From Cololabis saira (taxonomy: Eukaryota; Chordata; Actinopteri; Beloniformes; Belonidae), in the NCBI RefSeq assembly GCF_033807715.1, contig NC_084596.1, positions 33,120,879 through 33,184,878 of the forward strand: a stretch of 64,000 bases of DNA. Direction: 5' to 3'. The position numbers and the translations under genes were made by a program. A model generated the notes under the pieces. It had not been told where the DNA came from, ran no database searches, and saw only the letters and a program-made list of their open reading frames with translations. Below are positions 13,901-21,329 of this stretch, piece after piece. How positions within the stretch are numbered: the first letter of the stretch is position 1; each line of letters opens with the position of its first letter.

Positions 13901-16900
13901 ACTGACTCTTTTATAAATTCCTTCCCCTACATGTTGCATAATTTGCCACAAAGTATGCATCTGGTGTTTTTTTTTATACCTCACACGGAAAGAAAACTGC
14001 AAAGTTTGGCTGCCTTCTGCCAGTAACTGTTTTTCTTGGAGTAATTTTTTTTCTTTGTTTCTTTCTTTTTGCTGTTGATGGAGCTTTTTCTTAACCACAA
14101 TTATTTGTGCTGCTGGCAAGAACTGATTGTTCAGATGGATTGCCAGCAGGGGGCAGTGTTGCTCTAGATTTTATTTGAAGCCAGATCTCTGAAGTAGCAG
14201 CAGGTTATTACCTAATTACCTTACCTAATTAAATTATAAGGGGGGGGGGTCCCTAAGATAGTGGGAAGTGTTACACTTTCTTTAAAACAGATTCCATTTT
14301 TTTTTTAATAAAAAGTCAAAATTAAAAAGACATTTTATAGTTAATACTTTAGAAAACAGGCAGCGATCAGTTAATATTTGTGTATGTTGTATTAAGAGTA
14401 AACGGTCACAGTGGACATCAGCTATGCATCACTTTATATCAGTGTTTCATTGTTATTAGATAATGCTTCTTAACAACAACTTTACTTACAGAATTTTGAG
14501 ATAAGTCTTCATATAAATCAATTTTTTGTTAGCCAGATAAATGCTGTGAAGCTTTTATTTTGTGATTCTGCAGCCCAGAAATGCAGTTCAGACATTACTG
14601 CACATACTGTAGATCATATATGAGCTGCTCCACTTTATTTTGTATTAGCTTAATCATTGTAGATGAATTAGGTCTGAATGACATAATCTATTAACCACCT
14701 CAGGAGAATTTTATGGATAACTTAGCTCCTCATATTGGCAGGTGAGAGTGACTCAGGGTCAAGAACCTGCACACCTGATGACCCTCTTCCAGGGCAAGCC
14801 CATGATCATCCTGAGCGGAGGAACCTCACGCAAGGGTGGACAGTCGCAGGCCGGCGGCACTCGTCTCTTCCACATCCGGCAGAGCTCCTCCGGTGCCACC
14901 CGGGCTGTGGAGGTGAGCTGGGCAGGACAGCGTGGTGTTTAGATGTGCCTACCCGGGCTGTGAGGAGTTCTGATTTTCTTGTTTATCTCTTTCTCTCGGC
15001 TTCATGTCCAGGTGGAACCCAGTGCCTCCAATCTGAACACCAATGATGTGTTTGTGCTGAAGAGCCCCAGCGGTCTGTTTGTGTGGCGGGGCGACGGCAG
15101 CACCGAGGAGGAGGTGAAGGCGGCCAACGGGGTGGTGGGCTTCTTGGGTGGGAGCGCGAGCCAAGTGTCGGAGACCAAGGAGCCAGGTGGGTCTCTAAAA
15201 CACTGCATGCATCACAAAATAACGATTTCAAAATCTATCCTCCCATTGGTTGGAGGGCCTTTTACTTAATTGATCAGATTAAAATCAGATGCTGCGTTTA
15301 ACTGTATTTATTTACACAATTTTGGGGGAATAAACATCAGCTCTGAGGGTTTGTGCTGAGTTATCTACACGAACATGCAGAAACAGAGCATTTCTTTTTT
15401 TTGATCAAAGTCTTTTTATTAGTTTTTTATCATTAAAACAGGACTGTACAGTCAAACAGAAACAAAAACAAGAAAAATAACCCCCAAAAACCAGACAAAA
15501 AAAAGAAAGAAATTAAATATGGGATTTTCCTGGTTAAATAAAGGTTAAATAGAAAAAATAAAAAAATAACATATATTGCCAGATAACCATCAGACACAGG
15601 GCCAACATAAATGAAAATGAATGAAGACTCCTACATTATATTATCAGCATCCATACCCTCCACAAAGTTCAGGAAAGGCTGCCAGATCCTATAAAATGTC
15701 TCAGTGGATCCCCGAACAGTGTACCTGATCTTTTCCAGTTTGAGATGAGCCATGACTTCCCTTATGATTAGATGATGGTGGAGCAGAGTCTTTCCATTTA
15801 AACAAAATCAGTCTCCTAGCCAGGAGGGAACAAAAGGCCATCATGTTGGTTTCCCGCTGCATAAGTAGAGGAGAGTCCACAGAAGCCACGCCAAACAGAG
15901 CAATATATGGTGACGGCAGGATTGTTTTCCCACATATTTTAGAAAAAGTCTCAAAAATGTTCTGCCAAAATAAAAAAAACATGTGCAAGAAACAGAGCAT
16001 TTCTGCTCTGGTTTTGATTGGACTTGAGTAGAAGATGCATCTTGTCACTGAGCTAAAGTGTTCAATGTTCAGAGACGAAGCACCAATCACACGGGGATGT
16101 GCAGTTCTTGTATCTGACGGCTGCTGTGCTTACTTTTCCCTCCTAGGGGATTTCTGGTCTGCCCTGGGTGGCAAAAAGGAGTACCAGACCTCAAAGAGTC
16201 TACGCAGCACCGTCAGAGCCCCACGTCTGTTTGGCTGCTCCAACAAAACAGGAAGACTCACTGTAAGTTCAAGGTTATGGTGACACACGGCCTTCTCTTT
16301 TCCTTCCCTCTCTTTCTGTGTACATACAGAGTATATGTAGAAAATGACTGAGATTTGAATCCCCACTCCCCAGCATGCAGTCAGATTGAGTTTTGGTTTG
16401 TGCCGTCTGTCAGGTGGAAGAGGTACCAGGAGACTTCACGCAGTCAGATCTGGCCACCGATGACGTCATGCTCCTGGATACCTGGGACCAGGCAAGATGA
16501 GCTTTTTTTTCCTCTTGTGTGAATCGTTTTTAGCATTAAAGGCTGCAGAATTGTGAGAGGCAGAGATTTAAAGTGTGTGTGGTACTTATCTGTGGACTGT
16601 CTGATTGACTTTGAATGTCTCTCTCTCCTCCTCATAGCTCTTCATTTGGGTTGGCAATGACGCTAATGGAGAGGAAAGGAGCGGAGCTCCAAAAATAGGT
16701 TGGTGGCACTTTTGTTTGAAAGAAGAAAACATTATAGATTTAGGCTGTTGCATCTTAAAGTGGGATGAATCCATTTGTTTGTGACATACAAGTACAGTAT
16801 ATTAGTAATGTGCTCATTAGGCCATCGCACTTTAGGCACGGACATATTTCTACTGATTATGTCAAATAATCATTGTGCATTGATTATCATAAATATATTG

Positions 16901-18906
16901 GTTTATAATAATAATAATAATAATAATTGCAGGATAAAACTGACAGAAACTTCATATGCCCAAGTTCTTTTCCATTTGCATCGAGTTGTGCCCCTGTCTT
17001 TTGTTCATTATATGATGCTTTTATCCAAATGTATCCATAGTCTAGCAGCCAGCATGTACACGAGACAGTCTGTATATCTGGGAGCTGATGTCGTGTTTGT
17101 AGATACTGGATCAAACGTAAAGCAGAGGACACTTTTTAGGTTTAATCCCAATGAAAACGGAGAATTTAAAGGAGCAACATTGTCTTATTAGCAGCAAATG
17201 GCGGCACTGAAAAACAATATTACCATTCATCTTTAGTAGTTGCACGGCGAAATGGTCTTAACTGGTTTTCTGCATCAATTTGCCATAAGATGTGATCTGC
17301 TCCATCTACAACAACAGATAAAAACAATGTGCTTTAATTAAACTGATGACACCTTAGTAATTATAATGTCTTCTGTCTCTACTGACGACTACACATTCCC
17401 AGTGCTGGAGGAAAGAGCAAGCCAGCCCACAGGCTCATTACTTAAAAGCTAAATGCTGTCAGTAGTTTGCACACTTAGAGTCAAATTAATGAAATGAGTT
17501 TGGAGCTGTGGCTTATTTAGAGCCACTTTGATGGAGAAAAGACAGTTATAAGTTTGCTCTTAATAACAAGCATCTGGCGGCGTGAACCATGCCTTGTATA
17601 AAGGCAACCTCTGAGGATTAATGAAGATGAATGAATCTGCATTAGTCTGAAAAGAGAAACAAAGTAATGTATTTTGTATAAAGAGATAAACTGTGTATAA
17701 ACTGAGACAGTTTAGTCCTGCTGCTGCTCCTCCTGGAAGCCGAGATGACTTGAATGGTGTGATGAAAAATCTGCATTAAGATAAAGGAGAAGCACAAGTA
17801 ACAACTAAAGGCATAAAGACATCACTGGACCTGGACGATCTATAAAACCACTAATTAATGTAACCATTTTATAAACTAATAAAATGTCTGGCTTCATTAC
17901 CTCGGGGGCTGGACCTCTTGCCACCATCAGCGGTAAATTAATTCCCAAGTTTAGCAAAGTATCCTCCAGGATAATGTCAGGCTAGCTGTCCAGCAGCCGC
18001 TCAAAGACTATAGATGTTGAAATGGATCCATCACAGGATGGTTTCGATGAAGAACATCTGCATTTTGCAGTTGTCCTGTCATAACCCAGACATTTACCCC
18101 GTAGAGATGCTGCAGAATTACTTCAAAAGACAAGATCACAGCAGATGTCCCACAAATGTGTGTGAGCTGTAGCAATTCTGCAGAGAGGAACAATCAAAAC
18201 TTTCCTCCTCAATATTCTGCAGGTTTGATCCAGTGCAACAAAATACCTGATTGAAGTCATTGCTGCCTAAGGAGGATCAACCATTAACTTCACAGCTGAA
18301 CCTCCTTAGGCAGCAATGACTGAGGAAGTTCAGCCGTTACCTCCACGGGTTCATTTATTTATTTTTCTACCAGCACTGTGAATGTTTAATGGCTGTGTTC
18401 AGTCAAGACACAAGTATCCTTGCCAACTCAAGCACATTGTGTTTGTCTGTTATTGTGACTGGGAGGACTGTCAGGTCACATTTTATGACAAATTAATGCC
18501 TGATACCAGGAAGTCCCAAATGGTTTGCGTTTATCTATTAATAATTGATTGACTGCAACTGTAACTATAAGATGCATGAAAAACGTTTCAAGATTTGGGT
18601 CTTGGCTCTTACAAAAACTGTAAAAAATAATGGAATACTAATAAGCTACTTTGCAGAGATGATGCTGTTAAACTTTACATATCCTCACTTTCCATCTCCT
18701 GTCTCTGTGTCCATCCCCAATCTCTCTCCACTTCCTGCCGTGCAGCAAAAGAATACGTGGACTCTGACCCGTCTGGCCGCAAAGGGATTCCCATCGTCAC
18801 CATCAAACAGGGGGCCGAGCCTCCAACTTTCACTGGCTGGTTCCAGGCTTGGGATCTGAAGATGTGGGAGACGGATCCATTGGAAAGAATCCGCGCCCGT
18901 TTCTGA
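1805..18906 (+). CDS. scinl: Scinderin-like (adseverin/gelsolin family) actin-severing protein, 16 coding exons, 720 aa
   Basis: I spliced 16 exons by hand; every junction keeps one frame from ATG 1805 (strong Kozak CACCATGG) to TGA 18906, giving 720 aa, close to the ~715 aa of vertebrate scinderin. The protein has six gelsolin-like repeats (roughly residues 1-125, 130-250, 260-360, 385-490, 510-610, 620-715). Family landmarks are the G1-G2 linker [16 protein letters not shown] (actin and phosphoinositide binding in gelsolins), repeated GDxF/GDCY cores with VWxG-type strands, and [11 protein letters not shown] at the start of G4. The family severs and caps actin filaments under Ca2+ control in the cytoplasm. 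There is no signal peptide and no long C-terminal latch extension, so it fits scinderin or the teleost scinderin-like a/b paralogues better than plasma gelsolin. Which paralogue it is cannot be settled here, hence the generic symbol. Intron 14 is GC-AG. Confidence 0.93.
3037..3142 (+). repeat. Upstream copy of a 106-bp direct duplication (decoy exon 2 acceptor)
   Basis: It matches 3838-3943 with few substitutions. Both copies run from GGTTGAGTCGACTC to CTCTGCAGGGG, so this copy has its own polypyrimidine-AG acceptor but is followed by mobile-element sequence instead of exon 2. Confidence 0.9.
3137..3837. mobile_element. DNA-transposon-like MITE with CAGKGGCGTCAATT termini, carrying a nested foldback
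   Basis: The left end reads CAGGGGCGTCAATTGGG and the reverse complement of the right end CAGTGGCGTCAATTCAG. Terminal CAG and a short inverted repeat resemble hAT MITEs, but there is no 8-bp target duplication: the element sits between the two 106-bp copies. No transposase is present. A palindromic element (3262-3676) sits inside. Confidence 0.65.
3262..3676. repeat. 415-bp palindromic foldback element (CACTGCAAAAACTCAAAA ends)
   Basis: The left half is almost the reverse complement of the right half: CACTGCAAAAACTCAAAATC at one end and GATTTTGAGTTTTTGCAGTG at the other, with mirrored blocks such as TTATTTGACCATTTTCACCT. The centre is near 3470. CACTG/CAGTG ends resemble CACTA-type termini, but the superfamily is not certain. 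A rearranged copy lies at 12783-13054. Confidence 0.8.
3838..3943 (+). repeat. Downstream copy of the 106-bp duplication (functional acceptor)
   Basis: This copy contains the acceptor actually used for exon 2 (TTCTCTGCAG ending at 3940) and continues into GGGACGAATGC, the coding sequence. Confidence 0.9.
3941..4095 (+). CDS. scinl: scinderin-like coding exon 2
   Basis: Residues 61-112 ([10 protein letters not shown] to FKSGLKYQ), the second half of gelsolin repeat 1. The acceptor is TTCTCTGCAG and the donor GTGAGC. A near-identical decoy of this acceptor lies 801 bp upstream because of a 106-bp duplication. Confidence 0.92.
4096..6700 (+). other. scinderin-like intron 2
   Basis: It contains a hAT-type MITE (5093-5645). 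The remainder shows no recognisable gene; open frames here lack family similarity or coding signals. Confidence 0.85.
5093..5645. mobile_element. 553-bp hAT-type MITE with 8-bp target duplication
   Basis: Ends are TAGGGCTGGGCGATAT and, reverse-complemented, TAGGGCTCGGCGATAT. It is flanked by ACGCTTGT (5085-5092) and ACGCTCGT (5646-5653), an 8-bp duplication with one mismatch, as expected for hAT. The interior is AT-rich with many ATATCGATAT units and an A/T dinucleotide tract near 5525-5550; no transposase is present. Confidence 0.88.
6701..6862 (+). CDS. scinl: scinderin-like coding exon 3
   Basis: Residues 113-166 ([10 protein letters not shown] to FIIDLGK), the linker and start of gelsolin repeat 2. 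Both ends are in phase 0; the donor is GTCAGC. Confidence 0.93.
6863..7951 (+). other. scinderin-like intron 3, no recognisable feature
   Basis: AT-rich intron. I recognise no repeat family or gene in it. Confidence 0.8.
7952..8101 (+). CDS. scinl: scinderin-like coding exon 4
   Basis: Residues 167-216 ([10 protein letters not shown] to EPDNVVQ), the core of gelsolin repeat 2. The acceptor follows a T-run of about 19 bases (TTCCACAG). The donor is GTAAAA. Confidence 0.93.
8102..8445 (+). other. scinderin-like intron 4, no recognisable feature
   Basis: Short unique-looking intron; nothing further seen. Confidence 0.8.
8446..8535 (+). CDS. scinl: scinderin-like coding exon 5
   Basis: Residues 217-246 ([10 protein letters not shown] to GALYM). 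It contains the variable acidic linker STPDDDK between repeats 2 and 3. The acceptor is ATCAAGCAG and the donor GTGAGG. Confidence 0.88.
8536..10351 (+). other. scinderin-like intron 5
   Basis: The 5' half is unremarkable. The 3' half holds an antisense L1 fragment (about 9698-10216). Confidence 0.8.
9698..10216 (-). mobile_element. Decayed L1 LINE fragment (ORF2 C-terminus and 3' end)
   Basis: Read on the minus strand, 10216 downwards gives [19 protein letters not shown], then after frame breaks [10 protein letters not shown] and [18 protein letters not shown], the typical C-terminus of fish L1 ORF2. The T-rich run at about 9698-9722 is the A-tail side. Frameshifts and stops mark it as old. 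Ends are approximate and I found no target duplication. Confidence 0.7.
10352..10484 (+). CDS. scinl: scinderin-like coding exon 6
   Basis: Residues 247-290 plus one base ([10 protein letters not shown] to IFVWKG), the core of gelsolin repeat 3. The donor is GTATCA. Confidence 0.93.
10485..11981 (+). other. scinderin-like intron 6
   Basis: It contains an inverted-repeat MITE (10595-11015). The rest, including GA-rich sequence at 11150-11440, shows no recognised feature. Confidence 0.8.
10595..11015. mobile_element. 421-bp MITE with 22-bp perfect terminal inverted repeats
   Basis: GCCGGTGTTCTGCCAATTTC starts the left end at 10595 and its exact complement ends at 11015 (22 bp perfect). A further ~35 bp of each arm pairs at roughly 70%. 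No convincing target duplication, so the superfamily is unassigned. Confidence 0.75.
11982..12070 (+). CDS. scinl: scinderin-like coding exon 7
   Basis: Residues 291-320 ([10 protein letters not shown] to GYSNKTQ), the long helix of repeat 3. The donor is GTGAAG. The following intron is only 89 nt. Confidence 0.9.
12160..12375 (+). CDS. scinl: scinderin-like coding exon 8
   Basis: Residues 321-392 ([10 protein letters not shown] to DGKGKVQ), the end of repeat 3, the G3-G4 linker and the conserved [11 protein letters not shown]. An internal CCCCGGTAAGG could act as a cryptic donor, but reading through matches the family. The following intron is 85 nt. Confidence 0.92.
12461..12594 (+). CDS. 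scinl: scinderin-like coding exon 9
   Basis: Residues 393-436 plus two bases ([10 protein letters not shown] to HIIYTW), gelsolin repeat 4 with the [11 protein letters not shown] core. The donor is GTGAGT. Confidence 0.94.
12628..13340. mobile_element. 713-bp hAT-type non-autonomous element with perfect 8-bp target duplication
   Basis: Ends are CAGTACTCGAGTTG and CAACTCGAGTACTG (14-bp perfect inverted repeat). It is flanked on both sides by GATATATA (12620-12627 and 13341-13348), an exact 8-bp duplication. No transposase frame. It contains a rearranged copy of the CACTGC foldback found in intron 1. Confidence 0.9.
12783..13054. repeat. Rearranged copy of the CACTGC foldback element
   Basis: It shares the blocks ACCAGAAAAATAACTTATTT, CACCTGTTTCAAGTA, CTGGCAGATTTTTCTACTTA and the terminal GAGTTTTTGCAGTG with 3262-3676. 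The left end is truncated and one block is partly duplicated. Confidence 0.8.
13351..13470. mobile_element. Tc1/mariner-like terminal fragment
   Basis: Sequence around CCGTGGGGAAAAAAAGTATT and the following TGTGCAAGTTCTCCCACTTA resembles the ends of common fish Tc1-like elements. Only one end is present; boundaries are approximate. Confidence 0.55.
13556..13646 (+). CDS. scinl: scinderin-like coding exon 10
   Basis: Residues 437-467 ([10 protein letters not shown] to GGAPVQ), the end of repeat 4. The acceptor is the first AG of CCAGGCAG; using the second AG would give an immediate stop (GAC TGA). The donor GTTCGG is weak. Confidence 0.88.
13647..14741 (+). other. scinderin-like intron 10
   Basis: AT-rich, no gene or mobile element recognised. 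It carries one strong CTCF-type motif (14143-14158). Confidence 0.8.
14143..14158 (+). promoter_or_regulatory. Candidate CTCF-binding motif
   Basis: CCAGCAGGGGGCAGTG matches every position of the vertebrate CTCF core consensus CCASYAGRKGGCRS. Occupancy is inference; a single motif can occur by chance or in repeats. Confidence 0.5.
14742..14912 (+). CDS. scinl: scinderin-like coding exon 11
   Basis: Residues 468-524 ([10 protein letters not shown] to GATRAVE), the G4-G5 linker and start of repeat 5. Both ends are in phase 0; the donor is GTGAGC. Confidence 0.94.
15012..15186 (+). CDS. scinl: scinderin-like coding exon 12
   Basis: Residues 525-582 plus one base ([10 protein letters not shown] to SETKEPG), the core of gelsolin repeat 5 including [10 protein letters not shown]. 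The donor is GTGGGT. Confidence 0.94.
15187..16146 (+). other. scinderin-like intron 12
   Basis: Its centre is a 5'-truncated antisense L1 insertion (15396-15987) with a 17-bp target duplication; flanks are unremarkable. Confidence 0.85.
15396..15987 (-). mobile_element. 5'-truncated L1 LINE insertion, 592 bp
   Basis: The minus strand encodes [28 protein letters not shown] and [12 protein letters not shown], the C-terminal part of L1 ORF2; the A-tail appears as a T-run at 15395-15402. It is flanked by AGAAACAGAGCATTTCT at 15379-15395 and 15988-16004, an exact 17-bp duplication. That proves target-primed insertion. The internal frame is open for over 100 codons, so the copy is moderately young. 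Confidence 0.85.
16147..16262 (+). CDS. scinl: scinderin-like coding exon 13
   Basis: Residues 583-621 ([17 protein letters not shown] to GRLT), the repeat 5-6 linker with the family FWxxLGGKxxY motif. The acceptor is CCTCCTAG and the donor GTAAGT. Confidence 0.94.
16414..16491 (+). CDS. scinl: scinderin-like coding exon 14 (GC donor)
   Basis: Residues 622-647 ([10 protein letters not shown] to LDTWDQ), repeat 6. The frame and the family's DxWDQ|xFxWxG boundary put the exon end at CCAG before GCAAGA, a non-canonical GC donor with an otherwise strong consensus. Confidence 0.9.
16638..16698 (+). CDS. scinl: scinderin-like coding exon 15
   Basis: Residues 648-667 plus one base ([10 protein letters not shown] to GAPKI), repeat 6. 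The acceptor is CTCATAG and the donor GTTGGT. The split codon restores alanine in KIAKEY. Confidence 0.88.
16699..18745 (+). other. scinderin-like intron 15
   Basis: It contains an (AAT)n tract near 16908-16928 and a perfect 20-bp hairpin (18256-18320). No gene or known mobile element was recognised. Confidence 0.8.
18256..18320. repeat. Perfect 20-bp inverted repeat (hairpin) in intron 15
   Basis: GTCATTGCTGCCTAAGGAGG (18256-18275) is exactly complementary to 18301-18320, with a 25-nt loop. Transcribed, it would form a 65-nt hairpin. It could be a MITE remnant, a chance palindrome or an RNA hairpin. Confidence 0.75.
18746..18906 (+). CDS. scinl: scinderin-like coding exon 16 with stop
   Basis: Residues 668-720 ([12 protein letters not shown] to RIRARF) and TGA 18904-18906. 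It contains the conserved C-terminal [12 protein letters not shown] of repeat 6. The acceptor is CCGTGCAG. Confidence 0.94.
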
Positions 18907-19585
18907 ATACAAGACCCCGGGCTTCTCCTCCCGTTATGACTGTTTACGTGTTCTGCACCCTCTATTGCCGTAGTATTTTGTTGTTTTTATGCTGTAATGC
19001 TGTACCTTAATTCCAGTCCCGAAGTGCCAGTACCACTGTTCTCTCAGTTATGTGCACGGATTCGCCAGGATGCCTTAACTATGGTGCAATTAGATCAACT
19101 TCTTGAACAGGAATGAGTCACATCAGTGTGCAAATGATGACTTTAATGAGTAAAAGTAGTTGTTTTTTTAAACTGATCTTCTGCATCCAACACTTGTTGC
19201 CTTCACATCAGGATTGTACCAACTCAAGATGTCCTTTAAAAGCAAGATTTCCTTATGTTTCTGTCTCTTATTGTAGCATACTTGTGTTCAAGAGAATATT
19301 TTTTTTCTTAATGCACTAAAACACCCCAAAAAAAGATCTCTACTTGTTTACCCTACATGTCTGTATGCATCATTATGTCCTCGCTACTGGAAGATTGTAC
19401 ACAACTCTTTCCAGACCTTGCAAGCTGCACTTTTATCATATTCTGTATTTTGACTTTTAAAGAAACAGTGTTTTGTGAACAGTGCTTGGATCTGCTCCTT
19501 TTTAGGTGACCCTTGACATGCTGGGGTTCATGAACTGTTCAGATGGTTAAGAGTAGCAGAATAAAAGCAAAATGTGTACCGCGCT
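18907..19585 (+). other. scinl: 3'UTR of the scinderin-like gene with poly(A) signal
   Basis: AATAAA at 19560-19565 is the first canonical signal after the stop codon, so cleavage is expected about 15-25 nt later. No repeat element was recognised in this UTR. The exact end is inferred. Confidence 0.7.
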
Positions 19586-20684
19586 ATGAGCCTGTTTCTA
19601 TTTTGAATCATTTCTTCGGAGTCTGTCAGAACCTTCACCAGCCTGCCTTCTGAGTTTTTATCGCGTCTCCATCTTTCTCTCGGGAGGAGAGAATGGGACC
19701 TTGTTACAGCTTGCAGCATCTGTTGAAGCGGGAAGAAGACATGAAAGTGCCGCTCGCAGCTGTGCAGTCCTTCCCCTTCTATAGGCAACCGGGTTTATTT
19801 GAGAGGAAAGAGCAGCAACATTATTACCTGAACATTTCTATTTGTCTCACATTACCTTAGCCTGACATTGAGCATAATGCACAATTTTCCTATGTAAACT
19901 GGTTTTACTGTAAACACAACTGTTGGAAAGCCAGAGGAGTATTTTATTAATTTACTTCACATAAAATTCCAATGTTTTATAAGTAAATGGTGTGCCAACA
20001 GTAACTGCTAAACCATCTTTACATCAACTCAGGCTGCCAAAGTTTCCTCTTATAATAATAAATAAAGTGTTATAGTGATGATTTAACAAATATGAGACAA
20101 AGTGTATAGTATGACCTTTGTGTATAGTTTTTTATCTTTTTTTGTTATCCTTTGTGCATGTAATGTGTCTGTCCTTCTCTTATATGAGCTACCTAGGGAT
20201 GCAAGAATTAAAGCCTCAACTGACAATAAAGTGATATCCTGTAGTGACAATAACATATAATTAGCTCTTGTCTGAATATGTATGCAAACTTTAGAGCAGA
20301 TGGAAGCTGATATTTTCCTCTTCTGCTTCAGGGAAGGCATAGCCTACAGTACAAACGGATCTAAGGAAGTCTTTACAGCCTAATCAGGCAGATATGGGAA
20401 CACTGGGATTAATAAACAACACCGGATCAAAGGGGAAGTGTTTGTTTTGGGTGGAGGCTGATGGTGATCATCGCTGTAGCCATCCGTGAGGTGGAGTAAG
20501 AATAGTTCATGGAGAACAATCTGTGAATGTGTACTGAGCAGTATGCGGGACAGAATTCCTGAAACCCGGCTGTAAATAAACCCGGCTGTTCCCTTTCAGC
20601 AGGGGCGCGATGAGAGGAATCCAGGGGCGCAGGGACCCAGCGGGACCCGGCGGGGCTCCACGCGTCCTCCCTGGGCTGGTGTCG
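19586..20684. other. Intergenic sequence between the scinderin-like gene and the repeat cluster
   Basis: No gene recognised. Short open frames on the minus strand have no family features. Confidence 0.6.
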
Positions 20685-21151
20685 CCGTATCACACCGGTC
20701 ATGAAATCGCTCCACTGGCTTCCAGTGAGTCAAAGGATAGAGTTTAAAATGTTTCTGCTGGTCTACAAAGCACTGAATGGTCTTGGACCCAAATACATGC
20801 TGGATCTGTTAGTTCCTATGAAGCTCCCAGACCCCTGAGGTTCATCTGGATCTGGTTTGTTGTGGTTCCAGAACCAGAACCAAGCAAGGTGAGGCAGCGT
20901 TCAGTTATTCTGCTCCTCACCGGTGGAACAAACTTCCTGTAGACCTGAGGTCTGCTGCAACTGTCAGCTTTTTAAAATCAGGCCTAAAAACATTACTGTT
21001 TACTCAAGCGTACTCCTAAATTAAATACTTACCTGCTGGACTCTACTGCCCTTATTTTTTAACAACTTGTGCTTTTTATTATTTTACCTCTTTTCTCATC
21101 ATTTTATTTCATTTTATTTTTTATTTAAGCGTACTCTTAAATTAAATACTT
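20685..21151 (+). mobile_element. L2 (Maui-like) LINE 3' region
   Basis: The forward frame reads ITPVMKSLHWLPVSQRIEFK and LLVYKALNGLGPKYMLDLLV, the signature C-terminus of fish L2 reverse transcriptase ORFs, then a 3'UTR. Around 21002-21120 and again from 21121 the same segment (AAGCGTACTC, TTAAATTAAATACTT) occurs twice, so there is a partial tandem duplication. The element resumes at about 24558-24590 and 25180-25340. Confidence 0.8.
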
Positions 21152-21329
21152 TTTGAAAACCGCGCAAAGTTATGGATAAGTCCTGAATGCAGGCATTGTG
21201 ATGTAGAATTGTCAAAATTTGATTCACCGCAGGAATCGGCACAGATTACTTTGTAATACTGTTTGTGACCCGGTCTTTGTACGTTTTGACTGTATAGAAA
21301 TGTAATTCTTGCCATTAAGAATGAGATGT

